A stretch of DNA of 64,000 bases from an uncultured Eubacteriales bacterium (GTDB lineage: Bacteria > Bacillota > Clostridia > Lachnospirales > Lachnospiraceae): contig ONKP01000001.1 of NCBI GenBank assembly GCA_900318405.1, positions 54,269 to 118,268 on the forward strand. Direction: 5' to 3'. The notes beneath the pieces are model-generated. The model was not told the origin of the DNA, made no database searches, and saw nothing but the letters and a program-made list of their open reading frames with translations. Both the position numbers and the translations under genes were made by a program. Below are positions 35,820 through 44,755 of the stretch, piece after piece. How positions within the stretch are numbered: position 1 is the stretch's first letter; every line of letters starts with the position of its first letter.

Positions 35820-37865
35820 TCAGATATCGCCGTTGTCGAGCATCTGCGCGATCACGCGTTTCAGCCGTTCTTTTGCCTCTCCTATGCTCACACGCTCCAG
35901 CTGTGCGCCGGCCACGTTCAGGTGTCCGCCGCCGCCCAGCCGTTCCATGATGATCTGCACATTCACCTCATCGATGGATCTGGCGCTGATATAGATCTTT
36001 CCGTTATACTCCGTCAGCACAAACGAGCCGTGCACGCCCCTGATGTCCAGCAGCTCGTTCGCCGCCTCTGCACCGACGATCGTCGGGCTGATCAGATTGC
36101 CGGAAGGACATTCCGAGATGATAAAATGATCGCGGAACATCTCCGCATTTTCCAGCGCAACGCCCTTCGCATGCAGAGTGTCGAAATCCTCCCGCACCAT
36201 TTTTCTCACGCGGGTCATGTCCGCACCGGAGCGACGCAGAAACGCCGCCGCTTCAAATGTGCGTACACCGGCTTTATTCATGAAATTGTTGGTATCGATG
36301 ATAATGCCGGAATACATCGCATCCGCTTCGAGCGGCTTGATCTTCACGCCGTCGATGTACTGCAGGATCTCGGCGATCATCTCGCAGGTGGACGATGCAT
36401 ACGGTTCAATATAGGACAGTGATGCATTGGCGATGCAGTCATTGGTCTGCCTGTGATGATCGAGCACAACGATCGTCGATGTCTGATTGAGGAGCTCGCT
36501 GCATTCCGTGTAATCCTGCTTGCTCGTATCCACAACGACAAGCAGCGTGTTTTCATCCACCATTTCCTTCGAGTCATGAATATTCAGGAACATGCGCGGA
36601 TCGTAGTCCTCATCTGACCTGAATTTGTCAATGAAAGGCTTTGTCGTCGAGGAGACCTCGTCGATGACGATATAGGCAGGCTTGTTCAGCGTCCTTGCCG
36701 CCCGGAAGATACCGACAGAGGCACCGAACGCATCGATATCGAGCTGCTTGTGACCCATGATGACGACCTTCTGCTTGCTCTCAATGAACTCAGCGAGAGC
36801 ATGCGCTTTGATTCTCGCCTTTACGCGGCTGCTTTTCTCCACAGCCTGCGTCCTGGCGCCGAAATAAGCAATGTCATCGCCGTCGCGGATGACAACCTGG
36901 TCACCGCCACGGCCGAGCGCGAGATCGATGGCAAAACGCGCGTAATCCATGTTCGCACTGTAGGATCCCTGCCGCACACCGATGCCGATACTCATGGTCA
37001 CGGCCATATCGTTACCGATATTGACCGTCTTGATCTCCTCGAGAATGCTGAATTTCTTTTTCTTGAGTTCTTCAAGCGTACGTGACCGGATGATCAGCAG
37101 ATAGCGGTCCTCATCATACTTGCGGACAATGCCGTCCATATCGTGAAAATACTTGGATATCTTGCGGTCGATCAGTGCACGCAGCAGCGAGCGCTTGACC
37201 TCCTCCACCGAGGAGAGCGCCTCATCGCAGTTATCGAGTACCATGTAACCGCAGGCAAGTGTCTCGTCCTTGTACTTCTGCGTATATTCCCGCAGCTCCG
37301 TGTTGTCAAAGAACGTGAAGGCAAACATGCACTGGCTCTCATCGTCTTCTCTTTCGAGCATCTGGGAAGAATCGATCAGGTCATCCAGAACAATATTGCG
37401 CACCTTCAGCTCATAGTTTCTCTCATTAAAAGCGATCTCATAATCGATCTCATCATTGCGTGCGGGGAATCGCTCTACCGTGAGTCCGTTAAAAATACCG
37501 GCGATGGATTTGTGGAACTTTCCCGGTTCCCGGCCTGTCATGCGGGCAAAGGCATCGTTGAACCAGAGCACACGGCCACGATCATCCGTCAGTGCATACG
37601 GAACGGCAAGTTCCTTGATCATGCGCTTCTGAATCTGTCCGTACTGTGTGGCGAATGTCACCAGATTGTCCAGCATAGTCGCCTGATAACGGCTGATGAG
37701 TACGAAGAGAACTACCGCATATCCGGCGATTCCCACGGTCACAAGCATGCCGGCCGTCAGGTTGATCATATAAACCTCGATATTGACGGCAACCAGAATG
37801 AGAAGAAACAGGAACGGATATTTCAGATGGCTTTTCACCTGTCCTGTCAGTTTTACTTTGTTCAT
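35820..37865 (-). CDS. gdpP: Cyclic-di-AMP phosphodiesterase GdpP
   Basis: A membrane-bound DHH/DHHA1 phosphodiesterase (formerly YybT) that hydrolyses c-di-AMP and so affects potassium balance and cell-wall stress. 681 residues: two membrane helices within the first 55, a PAS domain around 80-160, a degenerate GGDEF-like domain around 170-300, then DHH motifs GHKQLDIDAFGAS and VVLDHHRQT and the DHHA1 motif GGGGHLNVAG near the C-terminus. The GGDEF motif itself is lost, as in known GdpP. It is first in the gdpP-rplI-dnaB run, with 188 bases before rplI. AAAGGAC precedes the ATG. Confidence 0.96.
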   Translation of the reverse strand: MNKVKLTGQVKSHLKYPFLFLLILVAVNIEVYMINLTAGMLVTVGIAGYAVVLFVLISRYQATMLDNLVTFATQYGQIQKRMIKELAVPYALTDDRGRVLWFNDAFARMTGREPGKFHKSIAGIFNGLTVERFPARNDEIDYEIAFNERNYELKVRNIVLDDLIDSSQMLEREDDESQCMFAFTFFDNTELREYTQKYKDETLACGYMVLDNCDEALSSVEEVKRSLLRALIDRKISKYFHDMDGIVRKYDEDRYLLIIRSRTLEELKKKKFSILEEIKTVNIGNDMAVTMSIGIGVRQGSYSANMDYARFAIDLALGRGGDQVVIRDGDDIAYFGARTQAVEKSSRVKARIKAHALAEFIESKQKVVIMGHKQLDIDAFGASVGIFRAARTLNKPAYIVIDEVSSTTKPFIDKFRSDEDYDPRMFLNIHDSKEMVDENTLLVVVDTSKQDYTECSELLNQTSTIVVLDHHRQTNDCIANASLSYIEPYASSTCEMIAEILQYIDGVKIKPLEADAMYSGIIIDTNNFMNKAGVRTFEAAAFLRRSGADMTRVRKMVREDFDTLHAKGVALENAEMFRDHFIISECPSGNLISPTIVGAEAANELLDIRGVHGSFVLTEYNGKIYISARSIDEVNVQIIMERLGGGGHLNVAGAQLERVSIGEAKERLKRVIAQMLDNGDI

Positions 37866-37991
37866 ATATCCAGGTCCTTTTCCAAGCGGAAAAACAGTCA
37901 GATAACAGCTGTTCTGTAAGAAACGGCAAAGTCAGAGCACAGGAAGTGCCTCAGCGGATACAAAAATAACCGGCTGACGGCTTTATACAAC

Positions 37992-38030
37992 ACAGGAGCG
38001 GCCAGAGAAAAATCAATGGCCGCCCCCTGT
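37992..38030 (-). terminator. Hairpin downstream of ssb
   Basis: ACAGG-g-GCGGCCA pairs with TGGCCGC-t-CCTGT, a 12-bp stem with one mismatch, but is followed only by GTGTTGTAT on the minus strand, so termination may be partial. Confidence 0.55.
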
Positions 38031-38096
38031 CAACTCAACTGACATGCCTCCGGGAGCATAAAATGTGCACCGGGAAGGCTGATGTTCTGTGCAGGA

Positions 38097-38621
38097 TTAT
38101 TGGAACGGAAGCTCCTCTTCAATTCCCTCGGGAAGATTCATGAATCCGTCCGGAGATTCTCCTCCTTTGCCGTCAGCAGCCGGGTCACTTCCGCCGGCCG
38201 GTGCAGATGCGGGCGCAGCTGCCGGACGCGAATTCTGATATCCGCCGTAATCCGGCATGGAGCCGGCATTGGCCTGGCTCGCTGCCTTGCTCTCTACAAA
38301 CTCCTGATTCTCAACAACGACGTCCGTTGTATATACGGTCTGACCGTCCCTGTTGGTGTAACGGCCTGTCTGGATCCTGCCTTCCACACAGATCTTTGTT
38401 CCCTGATGCAGATATTTTTCTGCGAATTCGGCTGAACGTCCGAAAGCCACACAGCCGATGAAATCCGCCGTCTGCTGCTGATCGCCGCCATTGTCCTGAC
38501 GACGGCTGAATCTTCTGTCTACAGCGAGCGTGTATCTCGCCACTGCCTGACTGTTATCACCCTGTGAATAGCGGATGACCGGGTCACGTGTAAGCCTTCC
38601 GATTAAAATTACTTTATTCAT
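38097..38621 (-). CDS. ssb: Single-stranded DNA-binding protein
   Basis: 174 residues: an N-terminal OB fold (MNKVILIGRLTRDPVIRYS ... GTKICVEGRIQTGRYTNRDGQ), a Gly/Pro/Ala-rich linker at about 115-160, and the acidic interaction tip ending EEELPFQ. The conserved Phe of the tip is thus followed by one extra Gln rather than being terminal. TTGGAGG precedes the ATG. In most Firmicutes ssb lies between rpsF and rpsR; here neither is adjacent, so this may be a second ssb or the operon has been broken up. Confidence 0.95.
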   Translation of the reverse strand: MNKVILIGRLTRDPVIRYSQGDNSQAVARYTLAVDRRFSRRQDNGGDQQQTADFIGCVAFGRSAEFAEKYLHQGTKICVEGRIQTGRYTNRDGQTVYTTDVVVENQEFVESKAASQANAGSMPDYGGYQNSRPAAAPASAPAGGSDPAADGKGGESPDGFMNLPEGIEEELPFQ

Positions 38622-38751
38622 ACTGTTGTCCTCCAATACAGACACTTATGCTATTGCATCGTATCATAACAGACACCCGAATTCAAGCGCGGGCGGCGCC
38701 GGTCTGCCGCGGTCTGTATTACTTATTATGGCATTCCAGAATACAGATGCC

Positions 38752-39687
38752 TCAGCGCACTGCGACGCCCTGCACGACGAAGCGGTGATCCGAATCTGTG
38801 GTGCAGGTCGAGAGTGTGACGACGAGACTGTCGAGGGAAAAATCCGGTTTCTGCAGGCTGACATCTGAGTTTGCATACATATCTTCGCACCAGTCGACGA
38901 ATGACTGCCCTGTACCCATGAACAGCGTGTAGGTCTCATCGGATACCGCCGCCTTCCGGATGGAGAACATCCGGTAGCGGTAGTTTCCGTCCGGCGTCAG
39001 GATCCAGAACCACGGATGCTCCTTATACGTTTCCTTCGATTCCACATCGCTCAGCGAACCAAACATGGAGCCGTTCTTCATATTGTGTCCGTAGACGATC
39101 GTATTTGGATCGGAGAATGCTGCGCTGTTCTTGTACTCGACAAAAATTGAGCCTGCGAAATTATCCTTCTTCTCAAACGTCCTGTGAAGATAATAATCAT
39201 CATCGGTCGTATGAACAACCGGATAGCTGATATCAACGCCTTCCACATACACCCAGGCAGCGATGTCGGAATTGATCGCCTTCAGAGATTCCCAGTCCAC
39301 CTCGATCGGCGGTTTTTCCGAAGTGTGGTAATCTGTCTCACCGACGCTTCCGCTGTAAACCGCCTGATCCGCGCCCTCTGAAGAAGCGGAAACCGTCTCC
39401 TGTTCATCAGCCCCGGCACTGTCAGCGGTTTCGTCCATACTTTCCGCCGTCGATGTTCCGCTCGTATACTGTCTGAGGCTGTCATACTCATCTGTTCCGG
39501 CCTTATATGCAAGGTAGATGGAAACGAGCTGATACACTGCAAAAGCCATGACAGCCAGGCAGATGACAATCGCCACGGTTACCGCCGGGCTGTTTTTTCT
39601 CCCCTGCGGGACAGACTTCTTCAGTGGTTCATCGTTTTCCGGCGGAAGCTGATCCAGCGGCTCTTCGTTCTTTGTTTCTTCTTCCAT
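38752..39687 (-). CDS. srtB: Class B sortase
   Basis: A membrane-bound cysteine transpeptidase that attaches surface proteins to peptidoglycan. 311 residues: cytoplasmic N-terminus, one helix at about 36-60, an acidic Ser/Thr-rich stalk, and the sortase barrel from about 125. The catalytic residues are His201 (VYGHNMKNGSMFG), Cys295 (TLSTCT) and Arg302 (DHRFVVQG). The ATG after CGGAGG gives the natural start; a longer frame from 39759 is unlikely. No sorting-signal substrate gene is adjacent, so the role (general anchoring or pilin/heme protein) cannot be assigned. Confidence 0.94.
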   Translation of the reverse strand: MEEETKNEEPLDQLPPENDEPLKKSVPQGRKNSPAVTVAIVICLAVMAFAVYQLVSIYLAYKAGTDEYDSLRQYTSGTSTAESMDETADSAGADEQETVSASSEGADQAVYSGSVGETDYHTSEKPPIEVDWESLKAINSDIAAWVYVEGVDISYPVVHTTDDDYYLHRTFEKKDNFAGSIFVEYKNSAAFSDPNTIVYGHNMKNGSMFGSLSDVESKETYKEHPWFWILTPDGNYRYRMFSIRKAAVSDETYTLFMGTGQSFVDWCEDMYANSDVSLQKPDFSLDSLVVTLSTCTTDSDHRFVVQGVAVR

Positions 39688-39783
39688 TTTTCCTCCGTGA
39701 CAATAAGTTCCTGTAATAATCAGTGCTGTGTCTTCCAATTTTTCTGTTCTGATCAGCACTGCGTCTTCTGATTTTCTTCCTGA

Positions 39784-40563
39784 TCAGCGCTGTGTCTTCT
39801 GATTTTTCTTATAGATGATGCGCAGTCCCTTCAGGATCAGCTGATCATCCGTGACAGTCTTCCTTCGGCAGGCCTTTGCAACGGACGGCGCCACGTGTCC
39901 GGTCAGGATCACTGTCGGGTCGCCTCCGGTCTTCTCCGTGATTCTGTCGATCAGTCCGTCGATCATGCACGCAGTACCAAAGATAACACCGCTCTTCATG
40001 CATTCCTCGGTATTGGCGCCGATCAGCTTGTCCGGCAGTCTGTCCATGCTGATCTGCGGAAGCAGACTGCTGCTCCTGCACAGCGCGTCAAGTCCGAGCG
40101 CCACACCGGGGATGATCATGCCGCCCATGTAATCACCGCTGCCGCTGATCACGGAGACGGTCGTCGCCGTATTCATGTCAAAAATAATCGCCGGCAGCCT
40201 GTATTCGGCGATGGCAGCCACCGCCGCACAGACCTGATCCGCGCCAAGCTCCGCAGGATTGTCCAGCCGTATGCGCAGTCCGTTTTTTACGCCGGGGCCG
40301 ACGATCAGGCACCTGCGGCCTGTAAAGGAATAAACGGCATCCTGCATGATTTTTTTCATGGGAGGAACCACAGAGGCGATGATGCCGCCGCTGATCTCTT
40401 CCTCCGTTATGTGATGGATATGGAGCAGATCCCGGAACAGCACGGCATATTCGTCCGCTGTGCGCCTTCTGTCGCTTGCCAGCCTGCTGGAAAAACAGAT
40501 GCCGTCATCATCCAGCACACCATACTCTATTTCTGTATTGCCTACATCGATTGCAAGAAACAT
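39784..40563 (-). CDS. coaX: Type III pantothenate kinase
   Basis: Phosphorylates pantothenate in the first committed step of coenzyme A synthesis. 259 residues of the ASKHA fold, starting MFLAIDVGNTEIEYGV with the P-loop-like DVGNT, then PAELGADQVCAAVAA and FDMNTATTVSVI, where the second aspartate is the catalytic-region residue. It lies 96 bases from the sortase gene in the same direction; the two may share a transcript but are not functionally linked. Confidence 0.95.
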   Translation of the reverse strand: MFLAIDVGNTEIEYGVLDDDGICFSSRLASDRRRTADEYAVLFRDLLHIHHITEEEISGGIIASVVPPMKKIMQDAVYSFTGRRCLIVGPGVKNGLRIRLDNPAELGADQVCAAVAAIAEYRLPAIIFDMNTATTVSVISGSGDYMGGMIIPGVALGLDALCRSSSLLPQISMDRLPDKLIGANTEECMKSGVIFGTACMIDGLIDRITEKTGGDPTVILTGHVAPSVAKACRRKTVTDDQLILKGLRIIYKKNQKTQR

Positions 40564-40743
40564 GAGCTGCCCCCTCCCCTTTCATCGCCGCTGTTTGCCT
40601 GAACCTGTACTTTGTTTATTGAACCATCATTTGCAATAAGTCCGGCTCCATTTATTCAATCGAATGTCATATACGGAAACTCCGACACAAACTTCTCTTC
40701 ATTGGCCGTCATTTGTGTAAAATTCAGGCCGTACTCTTCTTTA

Positions 40744-41886
40744 TCAGCTGTCAATTTCCGCTTCCTGTGTGATGAGTGCCGCCACCAGGCGCGCGCCATC
40801 CGCCAGATCTTTTTCCTCCACATATTCTGCCGTCGTATGGGAATCCGTCATGCCGCTGGAGATCACAAGGCCGTCCAGTCCGTGCAGCACAAACTGATTG
40901 ACATCGCTGCCGCCGAACGTGCGGATCGTGCAGCTTTCGATCCCGATATCCCTGCACGCATCCCGAAAGTGCCGCAGTGCCGCGTCATCGTCTCCGTTGC
41001 GATATGTGTGCAGATGTACCCGGCTCTCGAATGTCACGCTGGCGCCGGCTTCCTCCGCCGCCTCTTCAAAAATACGTCTGGTATTCTCAACCGCTGCCAG
41101 CACTTCCTCATGCACAAAGCCCCTCGCCTCGCCTGTCAGTTCGCAGGACGGAGAGACCACGTTGATCTGTGTACCGCCGCTGATCGTGCCGATGTTCAGC
41201 GTTGTTTTGTCGCTGATATGACCCTGCTGTATTCTGGACACAGCGCGGGCAGCCGCAGCAATGGCATTGATGCCCTTCTCCGGCTCAAAGCCCGCATGCG
41301 CTGCTTTTCCGTGTATCGTAATGTGGAAAGACACCAGGGAAGGCGCCTCCACAGCTGCTGTTCCGATATGGCCGGACAGATCGAGGCAGTAGGCCTCTTT
41401 TGCCCTGATGCGGCTGTAGTCGAACTGCTCAGCTCCGACGGTAAATATCTCCTCGGCCGGAGAAAAAAGAATCTCGATCCCCCGCCTCGGCACACCGGCA
41501 CGGATCACACTCCGGATACCTTCCAGAATCTCGGACACACCGGCGAGATCATCCGCGCCGAGAACTGTCGAGCCATCGGAGGTTATTTTTCCGTCCGGAT
41601 GTCTGACAGCCTTCTTCCCGCAGGAAGGCTCCACCGTATCCATGTGACCGGAAAACAGCACCGGCCTGCCCGGCAGCGTGCCCGGCAAGTATGCGTACAG
41701 GTTGCCGGCATTGCCGTGAATGCGTGCCGCGCAGTCATCCTCGTCCACGGAGAATCCGATATCCTTCAGCTTTTTCATGAGACAGTCCGCCATCTGCCGC
41801 TCCCCGAGACTCGGGGAATCGATGGCTGTGAGCTCTGTGAATTCATTGACCATTTTTTCTGTATCGATCTGTATGCTGTCTGTCAT
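40744..41886 (-). CDS. M20-family metallopeptidase (PepT-like)
   Basis: A 380-residue dinuclear zinc aminopeptidase-type protein. The metal-ligand segments are FSGHMDTVEP, GADDLAGV, SPAEEIFTVGA and the C-terminal SHTTAEYV; the dimerisation/lid domain is in the middle (FHITIHGKAAHAGFEPEKGINAI). Among M20 enzymes it is closest in appearance to the peptidase T-like group, which suggests release of N-terminal residues from di- or tripeptides, but exact specificity is not readable. Flanked by coaX and the YhaN-like gene, same strand. Confidence 0.9.
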   Translation of the reverse strand: MTDSIQIDTEKMVNEFTELTAIDSPSLGERQMADCLMKKLKDIGFSVDEDDCAARIHGNAGNLYAYLPGTLPGRPVLFSGHMDTVEPSCGKKAVRHPDGKITSDGSTVLGADDLAGVSEILEGIRSVIRAGVPRRGIEILFSPAEEIFTVGAEQFDYSRIRAKEAYCLDLSGHIGTAAVEAPSLVSFHITIHGKAAHAGFEPEKGINAIAAAARAVSRIQQGHISDKTTLNIGTISGGTQINVVSPSCELTGEARGFVHEEVLAAVENTRRIFEEAAEEAGASVTFESRVHLHTYRNGDDDAALRHFRDACRDIGIESCTIRTFGGSDVNQFVLHGLDGLVISSGMTDSHTTAEYVEEKDLADGARLVAALITQEAEIDS

Positions 41887-41968
41887 CTCATTTTTCTCCT
41901 GTCCATCTATAACTGTCTGCCATCGTCATTCATATCATGATGCAGGTGTTATAAGTATGATAACCGGA

Positions 41969-44641
41969 TCAGTCCGCCCCTTCAACCTGCCGCTTATGAC
42001 AGGTAAAATACAGGATCTGATATTCCTGCCCCACCTGCTCCAGGAAGCGCATGGCTCCGTTGTATTTTCTGTCATCCAAGCTGACAAAGGGATCATCCAT
42101 CACGAGGAACGGCTTCTCCTCCGGATACATGGCATCCGCCATGGCCATGCGACGGCACAGACCGATCATATCCTGATAGCCCTCACTCAGAAACGCCGTG
42201 TTTCTGAGCGCACCGCTCTCGCGCACGGAAATATTCAGATCTGCATCCATCTCATATATTTTATCATCACCCGGCGCAAACATCGCATAATACCGGTCGA
42301 AGGAACGTTTCAGCGGATCCATGTAGCGGGCAGAAAAATGCACCCGCGCTGTCTCCAGCATTTCGCGCGTCCGTGTCATCACCTCATAGCGATGCATGGC
42401 TCGTGCCCGCTCCGCCTGAAGTTCCGACAGCTTTTCCTCGCAGCTCCGGATGTGATCCAGCGCCGCCTGTCTCTCTGCCAGCTCCTTCTCAGCATCACGG
42501 ATCTGACGCTGCACTTCCTCCCATTCATTTTTCAGAGAGCGGAACCTTGCGCTCAGCGCCTCCATGGAGCCGTCGTCGGCCTCTTTCCCAAAAAGCTCCT
42601 CTTCAAAAAAAATATCCGGATGCGCACGCTCAAATTTCTTTCGTGCCTCTCTGCCAGTCTGCCACACAGAGACCAGCATGTCCAGTTTCTTTCGCTCATC
42701 CAGCAGATGCATCAGCTGGCTTTCAGGATCATCCTCCGGTGTGAATCCTGAGGACAGCAGAAAATCCCGGATTTCAGCCTCCGTGCCCTGCGCACGCTGT
42801 CTCGCCTGCTGCAGACGTGCCTCCAGCCGCTGATAATCCACTGCCGCTTCCCTTATGCGGTAGAGTTCTTCCGTCACTTCATCCTCAGACACGCACACGT
42901 TCAGTCGGGAAAAATAATCGGAAACGCGTTCCTCTCTCTCTTCCATCAGCGAAGTTTCTCTCTGTATTTCTCGGGCCAGCTGTCGCCAGCTCTCCTTCAT
43001 CACAGCGACAGAGGGATTCTCCAGTCCGGTTATCCCGATGCCATTGTTTCGTCTGCAGCGAGCCTCCCGGTTGTCGCTGCGACCGTCTTCCCGGTTGTTT
43101 CTGCGACTGTTTTCCCGACCGTCTTCACGATTGTCCCTGCGTCCGTCTTCGTGGTCGTCAAATCGTCTGCCGGAAAAAACCGCGCACAGAATGCCAACCA
43201 CCAGCAGCAGAGCCCCTGCCGCCGTCCACACCGTGTGAAGCACACCGGCCGGCAGCCCGAATCCTGTCAGCCATGCGGAAAACGCTGCATCGGCGCTGAA
43301 CCGGACAGCAAGACCTGAGATCAGCATGATAAGCCCGATGATAAGCATCATCACAGCCCGCTTATGCATGCCCTTTTTGTTCGTGCCCCAACGGATTTCC
43401 TGCTCCCGGTTGTATTTATCTGCCTCATCCGCTGCCGGTTCCCGTGTGTATTCGTCAGCTTCATTCGCTGCCGGTTCCCGTGTGTATTCAGCTGCTTCAT
43501 CCGCTGCCGGTTCCGGAAGGCTTCCTCCGGATGTTTCACGCAGAAAACGTCGAATGCCGTCTGCTTTTTCCTGAAGACTGTTGATCCGGTTCTTTCTCTG
43601 CCGGCAGTCATCCCAGCATCGGATGATCTCCGCCGTTTCATCAGCAGCAGGCATCCAGCTGTCAAACATCTGCTGCTCGCTTCGGAATCGCTCCTGCTCT
43701 TCCCCCGACAGAAAGCGCAGATCATCACGTCCGGTTCCGTCCGCAGCCGCCATCCGCAGATATTTTTCGATGGCTTCTGTCTCCGGAAGTCCGGCCGGAA
43801 ATCTCTCCCTCTGGGTACGGACGCGGCCTGCGGCTTCCTCTTCCGCCTCCCGCAGTGTCTGATCCTGCAGAAGGACAGCCCGCCGGTCCTGCGAGGCACT
43901 GCGCCTGTCCATTTCATCAACCGTTCTTTTCTGCTCCGCCGACAGAGCTGATGCCCTGTTCCGAAGCCGATGCAGTGCATCCTCGCTTCTGTCCAGTGCC
44001 TTCTTGCAGTTCTCCTTCCCGGCGGCTTCAGCGGAAAGCGACGAGATCTCCGCATCCATTCTGGCGATCAACCCCGTTTTTCTGTGCGGTGTCAGCCGGT
44101 CCGTCTCCGCCTTCAGCTGCCGCTGTGCTTCCTCATAGCGGCTCATATCCGCCGCGTCTTCCGTCACCCGCCCGATCTTGGCGCTGATTCCCGGCGTCGC
44201 TTCCGTCATGCAGTTCAGCTGCCCGATGAACACTGTTCTCTCAAAAGAGGGTCTGTCAACAGAAAAAATAACCTCACCCGGCACCTCTCCGAATCTCTCC
44301 GTGCGCAGATTCGTATCGGCATCAAATACGTCGAGCGTGTCCGTGCGGTTATTTTTCTCCCCGAATGTCCGCTCGATCCGCCAGTTCTGTCCTGCCAGCG
44401 TGAAGGTCACCGAACCGCCGTACACACCACCCTGCCACGGGGCAAACCGCCGGCGCTCATTGCGCAGATCATCGCGGAGTCTCTCCCCGTCGAAACCATA
44501 AAACATAACGCAGATAAAAGACGCCAGTGTGCTTTTGCCGGCACCGTTTCCGGCGCGGATCACCTGCAGTCCGTCAGAAAAAGCGAAATCCGCCTGATGA
44601 AGTTTTCCGAAATTTTCCACATGGCAGCTTCGGATGATCAA
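41969..44641 (-). CDS. SbcC/YhaN-like AAA ATPase with internal membrane helices
   Basis: An 890-residue SMC/Rad50-type ATPase. Walker A GNGAGKST is at 31-38, the signature LSEGYQDMIG and Walker B FLVMDDPFVSLDD are near the C-terminus, and long coiled coils lie between. Unusually the centre holds two membrane helices (MLIIGLIMLISGLAV and LLLVVGILCAVFSG) flanked by repeats of EPAADEA-EYTR and by an Arg/Asp/Asn-rich repeat. I place the start at a TTG (44641, giving MIIRSCHVENFGKL) because this matches the family and has GAGGAGG upstream; an alternative TTG at 44743 adds 34 atypical residues. It follows the SbcD-like gene, its expected nuclease partner. Confidence 0.85.
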   Translation of the reverse strand: MIIRSCHVENFGKLHQADFAFSDGLQVIRAGNGAGKSTLASFICVMFYGFDGERLRDDLRNERRRFAPWQGGVYGGSVTFTLAGQNWRIERTFGEKNNRTDTLDVFDADTNLRTERFGEVPGEVIFSVDRPSFERTVFIGQLNCMTEATPGISAKIGRVTEDAADMSRYEEAQRQLKAETDRLTPHRKTGLIARMDAEISSLSAEAAGKENCKKALDRSEDALHRLRNRASALSAEQKRTVDEMDRRSASQDRRAVLLQDQTLREAEEEAAGRVRTQRERFPAGLPETEAIEKYLRMAAADGTGRDDLRFLSGEEQERFRSEQQMFDSWMPAADETAEIIRCWDDCRQRKNRINSLQEKADGIRRFLRETSGGSLPEPAADEAAEYTREPAANEADEYTREPAADEADKYNREQEIRWGTNKKGMHKRAVMMLIIGLIMLISGLAVRFSADAAFSAWLTGFGLPAGVLHTVWTAAGALLLVVGILCAVFSGRRFDDHEDGRRDNREDGRENSRRNNREDGRSDNREARCRRNNGIGITGLENPSVAVMKESWRQLAREIQRETSLMEEREERVSDYFSRLNVCVSEDEVTEELYRIREAAVDYQRLEARLQQARQRAQGTEAEIRDFLLSSGFTPEDDPESQLMHLLDERKKLDMLVSVWQTGREARKKFERAHPDIFFEEELFGKEADDGSMEALSARFRSLKNEWEEVQRQIRDAEKELAERQAALDHIRSCEEKLSELQAERARAMHRYEVMTRTREMLETARVHFSARYMDPLKRSFDRYYAMFAPGDDKIYEMDADLNISVRESGALRNTAFLSEGYQDMIGLCRRMAMADAMYPEEKPFLVMDDPFVSLDDRKYNGAMRFLEQVGQEYQILYFTCHKRQVEGAD
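43064..43156. repeat. 36-nt tandem repeat encoding an Arg/Asn/Asp-rich segment
   Basis: About two and a half units, each encoding RR(D/N)NREDGR plus three residues, in the YhaN-like gene just after the second membrane helix. The units are diverged at the DNA level. Confidence 0.8.
43408..43516. repeat. 36-nt tandem repeat encoding EPAADEA-EYTR
   Basis: Three in-frame units of 12 codons (EPAADEAAEYTR, EPAANEADEYTR, EPAADEADKYNR) just before the first membrane helix of the YhaN-like ATPase. The units are strongly alike in DNA, suggesting recent expansion. Confidence 0.9.
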
Positions 44642-44755
44642 AACTCCGCTTCCTCCTCTGAGCAATGAAAGCATCTGTGACGGTGGTGCGCAGGTAAACG
44701 CTGCACACTGACGCGAACCGAAGGAAATGACTTCAGCACGCAATTTTCCTGATGA

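Noticed and set aside
44642-44743. 34-residue N-terminal extension of the YhaN-like ATPase from an upstream TTG
   Set aside because: The extension has no family character and the internal TTG with GAGGAGG gives the conserved MIIRSCHVENFGKL start. It cannot be wholly excluded.
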